Program-made: the position numbers and the translations under genes
Notes under the pieces: generated by a model
The model's database searches: none
The model's input: the letters and a program-made list of their open reading frames with translations, nothing else
What the model was told of the DNA's origin: nothing
Part shown: piece by piece, positions 4,821 to 5,190 of the stretch
Layout: each line of letters opens with the position of its first letter
Position numbering within the stretch: the stretch's first letter is position 1
NCBI GenBank assembly: GCA_001798265.1
Contig: MGRR01000075.1
Span: 597 to 5,786 of the forward strand
DNA: 5,190 nucleotides
Direction of reading: 5' to 3'
DNA from: Deltaproteobacteria bacterium RIFCSPHIGHO2_12_FULL_43_9
GTDB taxonomy: Bacteria; Bdellovibrionota; O2-12-FULL-43-9

Positions 4821-4844
4821 GATTCCCACTTTCGTGGGAATGAC
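4821..4844 (-). repeat. GTCAT/GAAA 24-nt hairpin repeat, copy 5, with a spare left arm at 4851-4861
   Basis: On the minus strand it starts GTC, and ATTCCCAC pairs with GTGGGAAT around GAAA. Plus-strand arms are 4822-4829 and 4834-4841. A lone GTCATTCCAGT (4861-4851) precedes it by 17 bases in the minus direction. It is about 66 bases past the stop of the HEAT-repeat gene and in its sense. The 20-base core fits ATTCCC-N8-GGGAAT, the pattern I recall for the neisserial dRS3 element. Confidence 0.85.
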
Positions 4845-4910
4845 AGAGGTACTGGAATGACAGCTGAACAGTTACATATTTTTTTATTTATACCGCAATC
4901 TTTAAATGAC

Positions 4911-5189
4911 CTACTTGGCCAAGGCTGGGTGAATGAGTTTATTAATTTTTTCCCTATTCTGATCTATTTTTGCTATCAGGGCAGGATCTTTCAATGTTAA
5001 TTCCTGGCTTAGAAGCACGAACGCGGCGGCCTTCTGGAGGTTTGAATCTCTATCATCCAAAAACCCTATTAAACCATCTATGGCCGGAGGATAACCACAG
5101 CTTGCCAGGGCAGAGGTGACGCGAAACCGGATCTTAGAATCACCGCTATTTAAAAGTGGCAGGAGGTTCTGACACTCTAAATTAACAAA
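4911..5189 (-). CDS. C-terminal part of a HEAT-repeat protein (5' end outside window)
   Basis: The minus-strand frame is open from the right edge to TAG at 4913-4911, giving 92 residues. Two helical repeats are visible: CQNLLPLLNSGDSKIRFRVT followed by SALASCG, and AIDGLIGFLDDRDSNLQKAA followed by AFVLLSQ. Each has the L-x-x-L...D-x-x-x-R/K-x-x-A-x-x-A-L spacing of PBS-lyase-type HEAT repeats. The last 30 residues (LKDPALIAKIDQNREKINKL, then IHPALAK) form a probable capping helix. HEAT repeats are protein-binding scaffolds; the partner cannot be inferred. The unseen upstream part may carry more repeats or another domain. Its 3' end leads into the hairpin repeats at 4821-4861. Confidence 0.8.
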   Translation of the reverse strand, partial: FVNLECQNLLPLLNSGDSKIRFRVTSALASCGYPPAIDGLIGFLDDRDSNLQKAAAFVLLSQELTLKDPALIAKIDQNREKINKLIHPALAK

Positions 5190-5190
5190 C

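Overview
The window looks like bacterial chromosome of moderate-to-low GC: one tRNA-Val, two complete protein genes, two genes cut by the window edges, a transposase scrap, and noncoding stretches crowded with short palindromic repeats. A predicted Sec-type export signal fits a bacterium with an envelope space. The palindromic repeats (GTCAT-arm hairpins with a GAAA loop, and the GTCATTGCGAGG type) resemble intergenic repeats I know best from Proteobacteria, but I cannot place the organism more precisely.

Layout. 2-385 (+) is the 3' end of an unrecognised gene. 391-558 is a dense repeat block. 570-644 (-) is tRNA-Val(CAC) with an encoded CCA. 645-748 is unassigned and 749-877 is a second repeat block. 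897-2987 (-) encodes a 696-residue predicted exported protein joining a PNKP-type 3'-phosphatase (HAD superfamily) to an endonuclease/exonuclease/phosphatase (EEP) domain. 2988-3117 is a spacer with a candidate promoter. 3118-4302 (-) is an AAA_14/DUF4143 ATPase with a good -35/-10 pair placed so close to the ATG that the mRNA is probably leaderless. 4340-4910 is noncoding: a quiet AT-rich part, repeats, a fragment of an IS91-type transposase N-terminus (4599-4721, -), and more hairpins. 4911-5189 (-) is the C-terminal part of a HEAT-repeat protein.

How the parts relate. The ATPase and the phosphatase-nuclease lie in tandem 130 bases apart but each seems to have its own promoter, so a shared function is only a possibility. 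The most distinctive gene is the phosphatase-EEP fusion: both halves keep their catalytic motifs and both chemistries suit cleaning of nucleic-acid ends, yet the protein appears to be exported.

The most distinctive noncoding signal is the repeat system. Five 24-nt hairpins share one geometry (8-bp stem, GAAA loop) with fully compensated stem changes. Elements sit just downstream of four genes in the same transcript-sense orientation, each preceded by a spare left arm 16-20 nt away. Several pair tail-to-tail into larger dyads bounded by GTCA...TGAC.
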